Assembly: GCA_016840405.1 (NCBI GenBank)
Contig: JAEOSK010000010.1
Coordinates: forward strand, 1-64,000
Length of the DNA stretch: 64,000 bases
Reading direction: 5' to 3'
Source: Candidatus Hermodarchaeum yapensis
Lineage (GTDB): Archaea; Asgardarchaeota; Hermodarchaeia; Hermodarchaeales; Hermodarchaeaceae
Below the pieces are notes generated by a model. The model worked only from the letters and a program-made list of their open reading frames with translations, did no database searches and was not told where the DNA came from. Positions 27,268 to 36,048 of the stretch are shown here, one piece after another. The translations under genes and the position numbers were made by a program. Each line of letters opens with the position of its first letter. Positions within the stretch are counted from its first letter, which is position 1.

Positions 27268-27945
27268 TCATATTGTGATGCCTTGAGCATCGAGTTCTTC
27301 GAAGAAAGCATCCGTCATTTTCGCCCGATACTTAAATCCGCCCAATCCTGAAGCTAGCATAAGTGGGCGTATCTCTGTCAACAATTCTTCGCGACTTCGG
27401 AGCTGGACATCTGAAATCTCTCGGACATCCTTAGCACCTAATTGTCCTCCAACCACCCGGGCGAGGAACACATAAGAGACCCAGGGAATTGGGGGGCGGT
27501 CTCCACAAGAGAGTAACACGTGGGATTCTAAAACGAATCGATCGATTTCCACATCAAATCCGGTTTCTTCTCGAGCTTCCCGTTTTGCAGCGAGGATGAG
27601 GCTTTCTGACGGGTTAGCACCACCGGAGGGTGCTCGGACAATGCCGGTTTTTGAATAAGCGTGTTTTTCAATCACTACGATTTTTCCCTGGTGCTGAATG
27701 AAAATGGTGACATCGTGGTAGCGTCCACGTTTGGCGGAATCTTCAACTAAAACAAATTCTTCGGGGAGCATTTCCACGGCGAATTCCACACGCCGCGGCA
27801 CACCATAATCTTGGTGTAAGGCAGTTAGTTCTGTGTGGAACTCCTCATGCGCCAGTCTCAATAACCTCAAATGGCAAAAGAAGGCTCTCCCTAAAAGGCT
27901 GATGGAATGCCCACGTAACCGATGGAGTAAATCCAGAGGATACAA
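27268..27945 (-). CDS. Nudix hydrolase
   Basis: The frame gives 225 residues. A full Nudix box is visible near 108-130: G, five residues, E, seven residues, then REAREETG, which binds the metal and hydrolyses a nucleoside-diphosphate-linked substrate. The surrounding strands (V-T-I-F-I near 78, then V-V-I-E-K, V-L-E-S-H, P-W-V-S-Y-V-F-L-A) fit the Nudix fold. About 60 extra N-terminal residues precede the domain. The only open start in the best place is a TTG at 27945, so the N-terminus is uncertain. The substrate cannot be told. It lies tail to tail with the zinc-ribbon gene. Confidence 0.8.
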   Translation of the reverse strand: MYPLDLLHRLRGHSISLLGRAFFCHLRLLRLAHEEFHTELTALHQDYGVPRRVEFAVEMLPEEFVLVEDSAKRGRYHDVTIFIQHQGKIVVIEKHAYSKTGIVRAPSGGANPSESLILAAKREAREETGFDVEIDRFVLESHVLLSCGDRPPIPWVSYVFLARVVGGQLGAKDVREISDVQLRSREELLTEIRPLMLASGLGGFKYRAKMTDAFFEELDAQGITI

Positions 27946-28070
27946 AGAAAAATCTGAATTAGATAAATCTTAGCGAAAAAATAGTATTTCCAAGCCTTAA
28001 TGCCTCTACATTAGCATTAAAATAATGAGCACCTTTATCTTAGCGGGGTTACCTCAAAGAGGTTGATGGA

Positions 28071-28499
28071 GTGCCCCGGTCAACTCGCGTTATCCTATGG
28101 GTAGTCATCCACCTAGCCTATGGAACATTAATCCTAGTGTATACTTATACTGAGAATTTAGCAAATATTGCTAGGATACTAGCTGGAATCCCCAGTTGGT
28201 CAAAACTCCCTGTATGGGTTGGGGTACCAGTTGAAATAATTGCCCTCCTACTTGCTGGCTGGACACTCAACCGACAATCATCTAAGGAATGGTACGCATG
28301 GATAACCATCTGCATCAGTCGTATCCTCGTGGGAATCATCTGGATACTAACACCTTACACCACAGGCTGGACCGGACCACCGCTTCCCGGACCACCTCCT
28401 TTCCTTAACTTAATAGAAATAGCCATGATTGGGTTGAACATCATCTTTCTCTTATGGATTTTAACGCAAAAAATCCACTACAACAATTCAGCCTGTTAA
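28071..28499 (+). CDS. Small four-helix membrane protein, unknown
   Basis: The frame gives 142 residues from a GTG at 28071, preceded by GATGGA as a weak ribosome-binding site. Four hydrophobic segments are visible, near 8-28, 46-66, 74-94 and 112-134. No conserved motif is recognised. It stands alone, divergent from the Nudix gene; CATTAAAATAAT near 28013-28024 may be its TATA box. Confidence 0.55.
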   Translation: MPRSTRVILWVVIHLAYGTLILVYTYTENLANIARILAGIPSWSKLPVWVGVPVEIIALLLAGWTLNRQSSKEWYAWITICISRILVGIIWILTPYTTGWTGPPLPGPPPFLNLIEIAMIGLNIIFLLWILTQKIHYNNSAC

Positions 28500-28616
28500 A
28501 AGTCTAGCGCTTCAAAAATTATTTTGATTCAGAATTTTCATTGTATTCCGTAGAAATAGTGGGGAAGGGACGGGCTCTGGCAACCCGTCCATTCGACCTT
28601 ACGCTGTCGGTTTGGT

Positions 28617-29243
28617 CTATTCCCCGGAGGCTTGTTTGGGCTCTTCCTCTGGCTTCTTGGATTGTAGTTGAAGTTCCAAAATTCCATTGCGGAAGTGGGA
28701 TGAAGTAAGTTCAACAGGAGTTGGAAGTTCCAGTTCACGAAAGAGGTTCCCTTGAACCCATAGTTTTAGAAAATGTCCATCCACATGAATTTTGACATCA
28801 TCGGTATGAGTGGCAGGAGTATCAAAGATAGCAGTATAGCCATCATCGGTGTCGATAATGTCAATCAGGTAGTCTCTCTCTTTGAGTTGAACTTCAGGCT
28901 GTGGACCTGGAAATGGACGATCTGGGGATAACGGATCGGGAATGGGAGAAGGACGACGATCCTGGGGTGGGGGTGGAATCATAAACGTGAAAGGTGAGTC
29001 TTCCATCTGCTTTTCCAATTTCTTCCGAGCTTCAGGAGGAAGGTTACTCCACTCTTGAGTTCGAACGCGACCATCTGGACCAACTGTTGTAGTTCGACCA
29101 TATACAATGGGTCCAATACGCTTGGTGCGAATGTTGTTACGCTCTTCAATGTGGGGTCGGAGTGTAGCATCAGGGATTTGACCAGTTTCTATCATGCGGC
29201 GGAAGAGTTTGATAATTTCGTTAAATTCGTCAGAGTTGATCAT
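28617..29243 (-). CDS. Hsp20/alpha-crystallin-like small heat shock protein
   Basis: The protein has 208 residues. The last 90 residues fit an alpha-crystallin-type sandwich: I-D-I-I-D-T-D-D-G-Y-T-A-I-F-D-T-P, H-T-D-D-V-K-I-H-V-D-G-H-F-L-K-L-W-V, then P-T-P-V, and N-G-I-L-E-L-Q-L near the end. The N-terminal 120 residues are charged, with a Pro-rich linker (P-F-T-F-M-I-P-P-P-P). It lacks a clear C-terminal I-x-I anchor. Its role would be holding unfolded proteins. GGAGG stands 10 bases before the ATG. It is divergent from a winged-helix regulator gene, with one palindrome just after each predicted transcript start, suggesting autoregulated heat or stress control. Confidence 0.65.
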   Translation of the reverse strand: MINSDEFNEIIKLFRRMIETGQIPDATLRPHIEERNNIRTKRIGPIVYGRTTTVGPDGRVRTQEWSNLPPEARKKLEKQMEDSPFTFMIPPPPQDRRPSPIPDPLSPDRPFPGPQPEVQLKERDYLIDIIDTDDGYTAIFDTPATHTDDVKIHVDGHFLKLWVQGNLFRELELPTPVELTSSHFRNGILELQLQSKKPEEEPKQASGE

Positions 29244-29265
29244 TCGTGTTTTGCCTCCTATATAC

Positions 29266-29278
29266 TCACATTATGTGA
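29266..29278. promoter_or_regulatory. Palindromic operator at the small-heat-shock-protein promoter
   Basis: TCACATTATGTGA is a perfect palindrome (6-1-6). It lies just downstream of the predicted minus-strand transcript start (near 29280), which is set by the TATA box CTTTAAAAAG (about 29302-29311 on the minus strand). Repressor binding here would block transcription. It resembles the second palindrome at 29351-29367. Confidence 0.5.
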
Positions 29279-29350
29279 CTAACTTGATGTGTGTAATACT
29301 CCTTTTTAAAGTTTTCCAAAAAGACCGTAACACTAAATATACTCAATATG

Positions 29351-29367
29351 TCACTAACATATAGTGA
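29351..29367. promoter_or_regulatory. Palindromic operator at the regulator promoter
   Basis: TCACTAACATATAGTGA has arms TCACTA and TAGTGA around five bases. It overlaps the predicted plus-strand transcript start (near 29363), given a TATA-like AAATATACT at about 29334-29342. In reverse complement it shares CTCAC.TATGT with the other palindrome. The adjacent winged-helix protein is the obvious candidate to bind both. Confidence 0.5.
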
Positions 29368-29494
29368 GTGAAAAAACAAATGGAAGTGCACTACCCTGTC
29401 ACATGATAACCAACTTGACGATAACATCCGCCTTTTTTGGCTTTTAGGCAATCCCACACGCTTTGAAATTCTTCGCCGGTTAGCACGTGAACCC

Positions 29495-29932
29495 ATGTTC
29501 CTTGGTCAACTTAGTCGAGAATTATCAGCTCATCAACAGGCCCTCCTTCGACACCTCGATGAGCTCATCGAAAAAGGATTTCTTGAAACCTATGAGGATG
29601 AAAGCATTCGTGGGCCCCCACGGAAATATTATCGACTAACCAAAACCATCCGATTATCAGTGCACATTACTCCCACGGGCGTGCGGGTGGTTCGAATTGT
29701 GCCAGGAGGTCGACGACCACGGACAATTCAAGAAGTGATTAAACGGAATTATCCTGAACTTGCCCAAATTATTACACGCGCCCAACGACTCCGGGCAATC
29801 CCTGATCCCTTAAATCGCAAACGTGCCGCTATTGATATTATCCAGCAACTGGAAGCAAAGACGAAGGAAATACAGGATGTGAATAAGTTTCTGGATTCTG
29901 TGATTTCCGCACTCCAAAAGGATTATCTCTAA
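29495..29932 (+). CDS. ArsR-like winged-helix regulator (true start probably upstream)
   Basis: From the ATG at 29495 the protein has 145 residues. The visible part holds a recognition helix and wing: F-L-G-Q-L-S-R-E-L-S-A-H-Q-Q-A-L-L-R-H-L-D-E-L, then G-P-P-R-K-Y-Y-R-L. The same frame is open back to 29372 and encodes L-L-G-N-P-T-R-F-E-I-L-R-R-L-A-R-E-P, the first helices of an ArsR-type domain, so the ATG at 29495 is inside the domain. No ATG, GTG or TTG exists in that extension. Either CTG at 29396 starts the protein, or one base too many in CCC (29394-29396) separates it from the ATG at 29380. The C-terminus is helical and probably dimerises. It likely controls itself and the heat shock gene. 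Confidence 0.7.
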   Translation: MFLGQLSRELSAHQQALLRHLDELIEKGFLETYEDESIRGPPRKYYRLTKTIRLSVHITPTGVRVVRIVPGGRRPRTIQEVIKRNYPELAQIITRAQRLRAIPDPLNRKRAAIDIIQQLEAKTKEIQDVNKFLDSVISALQKDYL

Positions 29933-30141
29933 GCCTTCCACAAACACTTTTTAAGTAGGCTACGAAGGGGTCAAGTACACAGGGAAATCGAGGAACCGAT
30001 GCAATTGCATTCAGTACCAACCAGATTGCTTTCCGATCTAACTAGAGGGGGTTGACCACCTCACAAAAGGTCATACTTAGACTCGATTTTCTTCACCTAT
30101 ACACTGGTAAGGTAAATTCAAACAAAGTATGGATGTGTGTG

Positions 30142-30552
30142 ATGTTGGGAATCTTTGACCGAATAAAGAGCTGGTTTACACGCAAAACTAAACCCTCCTC
30201 TCCCTCTCCTACGACCGCACCCTCTCCTCCCGCCTTTGATCGCCCTATGTCTACGCCTGACGTGAATTCGGAATCTGTACCGGTGGGGGCGCTGGTGACA
30301 GAGGCTGATGTGTTGATGCAAGAACATGTACAATTGGAAGGTGAGAGAACGCGGTTGCGTCAGGAGATTACGGTGGTGGATTCACAGTATGCAGCGGGTG
30401 AGATAGGCGCAGCTGATCGGGATCGGGCGTATCGTACTCGGTTAGCCCGTGCGGGCAGTATTCGTGTGCGGCAAATGGAGATTCGGAGTCGGCTAGCTGA
30501 GATGGGTCAGGAAGTACCCCAGGAATGGGGTACGATCCGAATTATGCGGTAA
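30142..30552 (+). CDS. Small coiled-coil protein with amphipathic N-terminal helix (paralogue 1)
   Basis: I place the start at the ATG at 30142, giving 136 residues. A longer frame from a TTG at 30052 is open, but its extra residues have no counterpart in the paralogue. The N-terminus M-L-G-I-F-D-R-I-K-S-W-F is an amphipathic helix that could lie on a membrane. A Ser/Pro/Thr-rich linker follows, then a helical hairpin (E-H-V-Q-L-E-G-E-R-T-R-L-R through Q-M-E-I-R-S-R-L-A-E-M-G). The gene at 30704 encodes the same plan. I do not recognise the family. Confidence 0.6.
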   Translation: MLGIFDRIKSWFTRKTKPSSPSPTTAPSPPAFDRPMSTPDVNSESVPVGALVTEADVLMQEHVQLEGERTRLRQEITVVDSQYAAGEIGAADRDRAYRTRLARAGSIRVRQMEIRSRLAEMGQEVPQEWGTIRIMR

Positions 30553-30703
30553 CGAGTTCAAGCGTAACTGGATGAAATACGGAAAATTACCGAAACGCTT
30601 TTTATCCGACACTCGAAGGTCTATAAAACCTCCTTAAGGCAGGACACGGGGTATGCAACCAGCCTAACTAAGTAGAGTGGGTTCTTACGAAGGAGAACTA
30701 ACC

Positions 30704-31033
30704 ATGGGTTTTTTTGATAAGATTAAAGACTGGTTTCGTAAGCTGATAAGCAGGGAACCTAAAGTATCGGAAGTCAAAGGAGACCAGTCAATCCAGACTG
30801 AAGTTGATCAACTCTTCAATGAACAGGCTTCTCTAAGTAGTGAATTTGAACAAATCCGAAAAGAACTTGCTGAAATTGATGACAAATTGGGTATGGGCGA
30901 GCTTGAAGCTTCTGAGCATGACCGTGAATACCGTGAAAGACTGGTTCGGACCAGTCAAATTCGGTTACTTCAAATGGAGATTCGTGAACGGTTAGCTAAT
31001 CTAGGCAGCCCATTACCGGAAGAATCCATGTAA
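30704..31033 (+). CDS. Small coiled-coil protein with amphipathic N-terminal helix (paralogue 2)
   Basis: The protein has 109 residues from the ATG at 30704, chosen because GAAGGAGA stands just before it; the frame is also open from a GTG at 30677. The N-terminus M-G-F-F-D-K-I-K-D-W-F-R-K matches that of the gene at 30142, and the C-terminus Q-M-E-I-R-E-R-L-A-N-L-G matches Q-M-E-I-R-S-R-L-A-E-M-G. Here the Pro-rich linker is missing. CTATAAAACC near 30621-30630 is a TATA box, so the two paralogues probably have separate promoters. A membrane-surface role is inference from the N-terminal helix. Confidence 0.6.
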   Translation: MGFFDKIKDWFRKLISREPKVSEVKGDQSIQTEVDQLFNEQASLSSEFEQIRKELAEIDDKLGMGELEASEHDREYRERLVRTSQIRLLQMEIRERLANLGSPLPEESM

Positions 31034-31039
31034 TGAGAG

Positions 31040-32194
31040 TTATTTGTTAATTGAGAGAAGTGGAAACACCGTCTCTTTAACTCGAGTTACGCTTTCAGTG
31101 ACTAATCGTCCTACTTGATTGTGATCCACTTGTGACAGGCTAGGTGTTTCTGTGTCATGGAGATGGGTGGGGGCTTTCAAACCTGTCACTTCGGTGAAGA
31201 ATTTTTGCCAATCTTCTGGGATTTCGTTGTCGACTTCATATCCCGCGATTTTAGCGAGAAAGATAGTCCAACATCGGGGAACAGAGAGGAAGGAATATCC
31301 TCCACCACCGATTGCGACCAGCTTACCATCGGCATGCAAGTGAGCGAGTTGATGGATGCGTTCACCAAGAGCGCTAAAGCTGCGTGTGGTCAGAATCAAA
31401 TGACCAAGTTGATCTTGAAAATGTGTGTCAACACCAGTCTGCATGACAATAACTTCAGGTTTGTAGGCTTCAATGATGGGGGGGACAATCGCCTCAAAGG
31501 CCTCCAAATATTGATGATCTTGGGTGTAGGGAGGTAGAGGAAGGTTGACGGAGTAACCTACTCCTTCTCCTACACCTGTTTCTTGAGTAAATCCTGAGCC
31601 TGGAAACAGTATTCGTCCCGTTTCATGAATAGAAAGGGTGAGCACACCTGGGTCATCATAGAAGATCTCTTGAACCCCATCACCGTGATGCACATCAATA
31701 TCCAAGTACAAAATTCTCTTCAGTTTGTACTTGTGTTGCAAGTATTTGCACGCGATTGCTAAATCATTAAAGATGCAGAATCCTGATGCGCGATCGGCAT
31801 GGGCATGGTGAAGCCCACCGCCAGGATTCCACGAATGGTCTGCTTCTCCTTTCATCACTGCATCTACTGCTGATAATGTGGCCCCTACTTTGACACGAGT
31901 AATATCGTATGCATTTGGAAACGCGACCGTATCTCCTCCGTCTAATGCAGAATAGTCATCCCGGGTGCTTAGCATTCGAACTCGTTCAATATATTCGGTT
32001 GTATGAACCAACTTCAATTGATCTTCTGTGGCAAGTTTCACTGGAGGTTCGCTCATTCCTGGCTTTGCTAGGAGACCTAATTGTTTACTTAATTCATAGT
32101 GCAGTAGTATCCGTTCTTGATGAAGGGGATGATGAGCACCTAAATCGTACTCCATGAAACGTTCATCATAGAAGACTGCCACTGAATCAGTCAC
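31040..32194 (-). CDS. Histone-deacetylase-family (AcuC/class II-like) amidohydrolase
   Basis: The protein has 384 residues, the usual family length plus a C-terminal extension. The zinc-dependent deacetylase signature is complete: G-G-G-L-H-H-A near 125-131 (catalytic His pair), D-I-D-V-H-H-G-D-G at 165-173 (zinc ligands Asp and His), Q-T-G-V-D-T-H near 250 (third ligand Asp), and G-G-G-G-Y near 300 (catalytic Tyr). It removes acetyl groups from lysine side chains or from small amides such as polyamines. No target is visible in the window; the GNAT proteins here are possible opposites but not linked. The start is a GTG. It stands tail to tail with the small coiled-coil gene, six bases apart. 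Confidence 0.85.
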   Translation of the reverse strand: MTDSVAVFYDERFMEYDLGAHHPLHQERILLHYELSKQLGLLAKPGMSEPPVKLATEDQLKLVHTTEYIERVRMLSTRDDYSALDGGDTVAFPNAYDITRVKVGATLSAVDAVMKGEADHSWNPGGGLHHAHADRASGFCIFNDLAIACKYLQHKYKLKRILYLDIDVHHGDGVQEIFYDDPGVLTLSIHETGRILFPGSGFTQETGVGEGVGYSVNLPLPPYTQDHQYLEAFEAIVPPIIEAYKPEVIVMQTGVDTHFQDQLGHLILTTRSFSALGERIHQLAHLHADGKLVAIGGGGYSFLSVPRCWTIFLAKIAGYEVDNEIPEDWQKFFTEVTGLKAPTHLHDTETPSLSQVDHNQVGRLVTESVTRVKETVFPLLSINK

Positions 32195-32276
32195 AATCGC
32201 TCACTTCAAAGACAATAGGTTACTAACCCGATGAACTAGTTTCTTTATGATATGAAAAATGTATCCTCGATATGGA

Positions 32277-33161
32277 TTAACCACCGTGTCGATGAATCTC
32301 ATCTTCTAATCCTTTAATCGACGCTGTAAGTCGTAATCTTTCTTTCACATACTCATCGCCGTTAATTTGCCCTTTCTGAATCCTCTTGTCAAGAGTGGCT
32401 AATTCGCGGTTTAATTTTGAAATTCGTTCTCGAAGCTGATCGACATAATTCACTTGGCCAGCATTGGCTCCCATTTGAGCCGGAGTATAGGTTCCGATAA
32501 TCGTTCCATCTTCGATACGAAGGATTCGACGAGTCGCAGCAGCGACAATGGGGTTGTGGGTGACCATAATGATGGTTTTGTTATATTCACGGTTAATGCG
32601 GAGCAGATAATCCATAATGATTCTACTTGTTTCTGAATCTAATTCTCCGGTTGGTTCATCTGCTAAAAGAATGGGAGGATCATTAGCTAGCGCTGCAGCA
32701 ATTGCCACGCGCTGTTGTTGTCCTCCACTCAACTCATCAGGCTTGTGTTGCAAACGATTTGATAAATCAACAATCCCTAACAGTTCTTTAGCTCGCTCGG
32801 TCCGAGCACCACGATTTTCTTCATTGAAAATCATGGGTAATTCAACGTTTTCCAAAGCTGTAAGGGTGGGAATGAGATTCAGGTTCTGAAAAATATGTCC
32901 AACAACTCTACGCCGATAGTTCACAAGTTCAGAGACAGGGGTGAACCCAAGGGATACATCATCAACCATGATGGTACCAGCATTTGCACGGTCTAGCCCT
33001 CCAAGGATGTTGAGGAGAGTAGTTTTACCAGATCCTGAGGGTCCCATTATTGAGATCATCTCACCCCGGTCAACATCCAGTGAGAGACCTCGTAGGGCTT
33101 GAATTTCGACATTACCAATTCGATAGACTTTCACAACATCAGTACAAGAAATGAATGTCAT
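32277..33161 (-). CDS. ABC transporter ATPase (MacB/LolD type)
   Basis: The protein has 294 residues. Walker A is GPSGSGKTT (40-48), the signature is LSGGQ (144-148), and Walker B I-L-L-A-D-E-P-T-G-E-L-D is near 164-175 with the catalytic Glu. Residues up to about 230 form the standard domain. About 60 extra residues form a coiled coil (L-R-E-R-I-S-K-L-N-R-E-L-A-T-L-D-K-R-I). The gene starts three bases after the FtsX-like permease gene ends, so the pair makes a MacB/LolCDE-type exporter or extracytoplasmic mechanotransmission complex. The cargo is unknown. Confidence 0.9.
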   Translation of the reverse strand: MTFISCTDVVKVYRIGNVEIQALRGLSLDVDRGEMISIMGPSGSGKTTLLNILGGLDRANAGTIMVDDVSLGFTPVSELVNYRRRVVGHIFQNLNLIPTLTALENVELPMIFNEENRGARTERAKELLGIVDLSNRLQHKPDELSGGQQQRVAIAAALANDPPILLADEPTGELDSETSRIIMDYLLRINREYNKTIIMVTHNPIVAAATRRILRIEDGTIIGTYTPAQMGANAGQVNYVDQLRERISKLNRELATLDKRIQKGQINGDEYVKERLRLTASIKGLEDEIHRHGG

Positions 33162-33164
33162 TGC

Positions 33165-35933
33165 TTATCCCGACCTGAGCACCTCTGCTCCTTTTTGTGC
33201 GCGACGTGTAGCCTGAATGATAGGTATTATTGCAAAGACCATTAGAAGCAGAATCAAACCAAGGATCTGCAAGAATAGTGTTGGAGAAAAAATGATAGTC
33301 ATACTCCGTGGAATAAATGCGTCCAATGCAGTCAAATCAGCCAACTGTGCATATGACACAACAAATCCTGCAAATCCTCCGATTATCAAGGAAAAAAGAA
33401 TCCACAGGGTTGTTTCACCAAGGAGAACTATCCGAGTCTGTTTTTTCGATGACCCCCGCGCTGCCATCAAAGCCAAATCTCGTTCTTTCTCCCTTAATGA
33501 GGCAGTGATAATAATCGCCGTTCCTGCAGAGGCCAACAAGAATGAGAAAAATACTTGGATTCGCAGAATATTCCCTGGGGCACTTAGTATTGGATTATAG
33601 GAATATTCCACTAATTTGTTGTGAAATGAATCAACGGTTGAAATCACAGGATAGGTTTCAATTTCCATCATGATATCATCTCTATCAGCTTGACCATTAC
33701 ATTCAATCAACAACCGACATGTTGAGCCTTCGATGAGTTCCAAGTATTCAAGCAGTTCAATGTTTACAATAGAATAATCGCCATGTCGTGGAGCCGTTTC
33801 TATCGTTGGGAAATCCGCTGGACCAAAGAATCCGACAACCGTAAGCGAAAGTCTATGTTCTCCTCTCCAAACAGAAATTTCTTCGCCAATACTTATATTC
33901 CTGGTTTGGGCGATTCCTCTTTGGAGAATAATCGTTAGATTGTTTGCTTTTAATGCATTGAAGGCTAGATTTGATGAGACGCCAGAAAACCAGTATTCTT
34001 CATAGTAAGCAGTGTTTGACCATTGGCTAGCATTAATTGCTCGGAGGCTTATGTCCCAAACAGATCCGATTGATACATATGTCCAAAATTCCACCGTGGC
34101 AGATTCTACTCCTGAAATATTTTCAACAGAGGGAATTAATACAGGACCACTCAAAGGTGGGACAACTGAAGCTGTAATATCTGCTCCAACCTCTGCATGA
34201 AGTGAACGGTATATGTAATCCTGTTCACTGCCTAGTATAGTTAACGTGTGAAACCCGTATGATATTACAAGGGCTAAAAGGAAAACAATCGCTGCCGTTC
34301 GACTAGGGCTCCGTTTAATGCTTCGAGTTGCTAACTCACCAATGCCCCCCATAATAGGACGCATAATCCTTTCTGAAACTTTGGAGATGATTGAACTGCC
34401 TTGAATGAGCAGTTTGCTTAGTCCATAAATAAATAATAAGATTGCAACAGGTGTTACTGCAAAATCGAATACTAGCCATGTTGAAAGGAAGATTATCATA
34501 GGAAGAGCTGGGGTACCTATCTCCATGATAGTGGTGAGCGGATTTAGGCCTGTCAACCACATCACGATTTTATAGGTTCCACATAATAATGCAATCCATA
34601 CAACCTTTTTGTTATACTCACTTGGATGGGTTGATGGACTATATTCTCTTAATGCCTCAACTGTTGGAATTCTCGCAGAATGTTGAGCTGAAGAATACGT
34701 TGACAGAAATGCAATCAGAATTGCAAAAAGAATGATCAGAACCATCAATGGGAGTGAAAAATCAGAAAGTGGTTGAAAAATCAATATTGGGCCAAGGATT
34801 ATTGGTAAGATGAGTATTGAGATTCCAATACTGAGAAGTCCAGCAATGATTCCGATTAGAAGTGATTCAAATAGAAAAATTCGTAGAATTGTCGGGCGTC
34901 TCGCTCCCTTTGTGACTAATAGACCGATTTCTCGACGTCTAAGGTTAAACGTGACATCACTCATGGTGATTCCCAAATAAAGTGCAATGAAGAAAATTGG
35001 TACTGAAGAAATTAGGAACATTATCAGCAAATCTAGCGATTCTTCAGTGCTTGCGTCAATATTCTCTTTCAAATAATTTAAGACATAAGCATCCGGATGA
35101 CTTACAATTTCTTGCACTTGGGCTTCGATAGCTATCAGTCGTGTGAAAGAACCCTGAAGATCTATGGGGTTAATCACTGCGGATCGGTCTAGCATTACCA
35201 TGATGCTATGCTCAAATGCTGGAGGAAAGGGGTAGCCGAGAACTAAGTTGTGAGTTATGTCCATCTCGTTTTGAAATGTCAGTTCCCAACTAGTAATGTA
35301 AAGATCTCTTTCGGGGGTCTGTTTCCAGGCTTCATAGTCACCCACTAGGATTTCAAGGGCCTGGTCTGTGACTGTAACGAACCCTGCAACCTCTAATGTG
35401 AAGTTTCGAGGATAATCATATGCTATATCCTCATCGGGATGCATTACAATGACTGTGAAGGTTAGATTGAATTGGTCTAGAAGATTGAAATTCGGACGTC
35501 TAACTGATGAATTCACGACCCAGACTTGATTGGGACCCAAGGTGCTATTTCCTGAAAGAACGTTGATACCATCATATACCTTGGAATGGTTTTCAATCCC
35601 GACGTATGCTTCCCATCGTGAAGTTTCGATATCTGGACCCCAAAACTCGCGAGTTTGGACTCTTGTAACGATTTCCGCGTGTTGCACTAAGCTAATTTCA
35701 TTGATTTCGTTTCGTAGATTAACGAGTGCTGAAGACCACTTTTTGTACAAGAACTGAGACGCTTCAATATCAACTGGGTACTCTTCGAATGATTGGTCAA
35801 CCATTCCCATGAAAAGTGCATTTGTACCTAACGAGATGGTTGCAAACGTTGTAGACGAAATGAGGACGCCAGCTAGTAAGACAATGAATAGCTGTTTACT
35901 GCGCATGATACGTTTGAATGCATATCCGATCAT
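33165..35933 (-). CDS. FtsX/MacB-like ABC permease
   Basis: The protein has 922 residues. A first membrane helix at about 12-35 is followed by a large outer domain (40-290), a block of three to four helices (about 300-440), a second helix pair (about 460-510), another helix near 545 starting a second outer domain (570-790), and three C-terminal helices. Two FtsX-type modules in one chain is the usual layout for single-gene permeases that pair with a LolD-type ATPase. It is translated just before that ATPase. A TATA-like CCTAAAATTG lies about 25 bp before the ATG, so the operon message is probably leaderless. Confidence 0.85.
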   Translation of the reverse strand: MIGYAFKRIMRSKQLFIVLLAGVLISSTTFATISLGTNALFMGMVDQSFEEYPVDIEASQFLYKKWSSALVNLRNEINEISLVQHAEIVTRVQTREFWGPDIETSRWEAYVGIENHSKVYDGINVLSGNSTLGPNQVWVVNSSVRRPNFNLLDQFNLTFTVIVMHPDEDIAYDYPRNFTLEVAGFVTVTDQALEILVGDYEAWKQTPERDLYITSWELTFQNEMDITHNLVLGYPFPPAFEHSIMVMLDRSAVINPIDLQGSFTRLIAIEAQVQEIVSHPDAYVLNYLKENIDASTEESLDLLIMFLISSVPIFFIALYLGITMSDVTFNLRRREIGLLVTKGARRPTILRIFLFESLLIGIIAGLLSIGISILILPIILGPILIFQPLSDFSLPLMVLIILFAILIAFLSTYSSAQHSARIPTVEALREYSPSTHPSEYNKKVVWIALLCGTYKIVMWLTGLNPLTTIMEIGTPALPMIIFLSTWLVFDFAVTPVAILLFIYGLSKLLIQGSSIISKVSERIMRPIMGGIGELATRSIKRSPSRTAAIVFLLALVISYGFHTLTILGSEQDYIYRSLHAEVGADITASVVPPLSGPVLIPSVENISGVESATVEFWTYVSIGSVWDISLRAINASQWSNTAYYEEYWFSGVSSNLAFNALKANNLTIILQRGIAQTRNISIGEEISVWRGEHRLSLTVVGFFGPADFPTIETAPRHGDYSIVNIELLEYLELIEGSTCRLLIECNGQADRDDIMMEIETYPVISTVDSFHNKLVEYSYNPILSAPGNILRIQVFFSFLLASAGTAIIITASLREKERDLALMAARGSSKKQTRIVLLGETTLWILFSLIIGGFAGFVVSYAQLADLTALDAFIPRSMTIIFSPTLFLQILGLILLLMVFAIIPIIQATRRAQKGAEVLRSG

Positions 35934-36048
35934 TCTAAGACACTGTTAGGCAATTTTAGGTGTGGCTAAGAGGGTCAATGTTCCTCGATGATAAATTATA
36001 TAACTTTTGATATCGGTGCATAATCTCCAATGCTCCAAGGTGCCAATT
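35934..36048. promoter_or_regulatory. Divergent promoters between permease and small membrane protein
   Basis: A minus-strand TATA-like box (35951-35960) would start the ABC operon message at or next to the ATG at 35933. A plus-strand box, AATTATATAA (35994-36003), would start the other message near 36025, leaving a leader of about 24 nt before the ATG at 36049. Confidence 0.5.

Noticed and set aside
29941-30141. Possible tRNA or small RNA gene between the regulator and the coiled-coil gene
   Set aside because: A TATA-like box (CTTTTTAAG) occurs near 29946, but I could not fold a cloverleaf or find a T-loop consensus; only the open frame and promoter-like sequence remain.
30052-30141. N-terminal extension of the first coiled-coil paralogue from a TTG
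   Set aside because: The extra 30 codons have no counterpart in the paralogue, which starts exactly at the shared amphipathic helix.
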